From a bacterium (GTDB lineage Archaea; Nanobdellota; Nanobdellia; Pacearchaeales; GW2011-AR1): 5,612 nucleotides of DNA. Position 1 is the stretch's first letter; each line of letters starts with the position of its first letter. The stretch lies in contig JAUUWR010000065.1 of the NCBI GenBank assembly GCA_030588935.1, positions 1 to 5,612 on the forward strand. Direction: 5' to 3'. The position numbers were made by a program, and so were the translations under genes. The notes below the pieces were generated by a model. It was given only the letters and a program-made list of their open reading frames with translations, did not search any database and was not told where the DNA came from. Below are positions 5,567 to 5,612 of the stretch, in pieces.

Positions 5567-5612
5567 CTATAAGAAATAGAAAACTTTGTTTTTATTCTTT
5601 GTGAAACCATTT

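Overview
This AT-rich, gene-dense window looks like part of a surface-glycan (polysaccharide, S-layer glycan or N-glycan) assembly locus. I favour a small-genome archaeon, possibly of the DPANN type. The reasons are the Lys/Ile/Asn-rich proteins, the near absence of Shine-Dalgarno sites, a TTTAAATA box about 30 nt upstream of one start codon, and a flippase N-terminus of a kind I associate with archaeal homologues. This is an inference; an AT-rich bacterium is not excluded, and no rRNA, tRNA or marker gene is present to settle it.

Plus-strand block (60-3371). Three tightly overlapping genes encode a short GT-B (GT4-like) glycosyltransferase (60-851), a left-handed beta-helix O/N-acyltransferase with a 100-residue C-terminal extension (844-1755), and a PIG-L/LmbE-type zinc N-deacetylase (1755-2423). 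Overlaps of 8, 1 and 4 nt argue for one translationally coupled operon. The PIG-L stop overlaps the start of a gene that breaks off after 35 codons, and that stub runs straight into the 3' end of another glycosyltransferase gene in a different frame (2420-2606). Next comes an intact class I SAM methyltransferase (2624-3220), followed directly by a start-less 3' remnant that reads like the tail of yet another methyltransferase (3222-3371). The 3' half of this block is therefore a patchwork of one working gene among at least three gene fragments, as expected where glycan genes are repeatedly swapped.

Minus-strand block (5566-3405). A 12-helix polysaccharide flippase of the MOP/Wzx type (5566-4130) is followed 41 bp later by a second, unrelated class I methyltransferase (4088-3405). 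The two blocks converge at 3371-3405, where a 9-bp hairpin followed by a T tract may act as a terminator.

Working model (inference): the glycosyltransferase adds a sugar to a lipid-linked glycan; PIG-L removes an acetyl group, probably from an N-acetylated sugar; the acyltransferase may put a different acyl group on the exposed amine or on a hydroxyl; the methyltransferases may cap or modify sugars; and the flippase moves the lipid-linked glycan across the membrane. I see no mobile element with a transposase, no CRISPR array and no RNA gene. The most noteworthy content is the gene debris at 2420-2606 and 3222-3371, and the pairing of a deacetylase with an extended acyltransferase.
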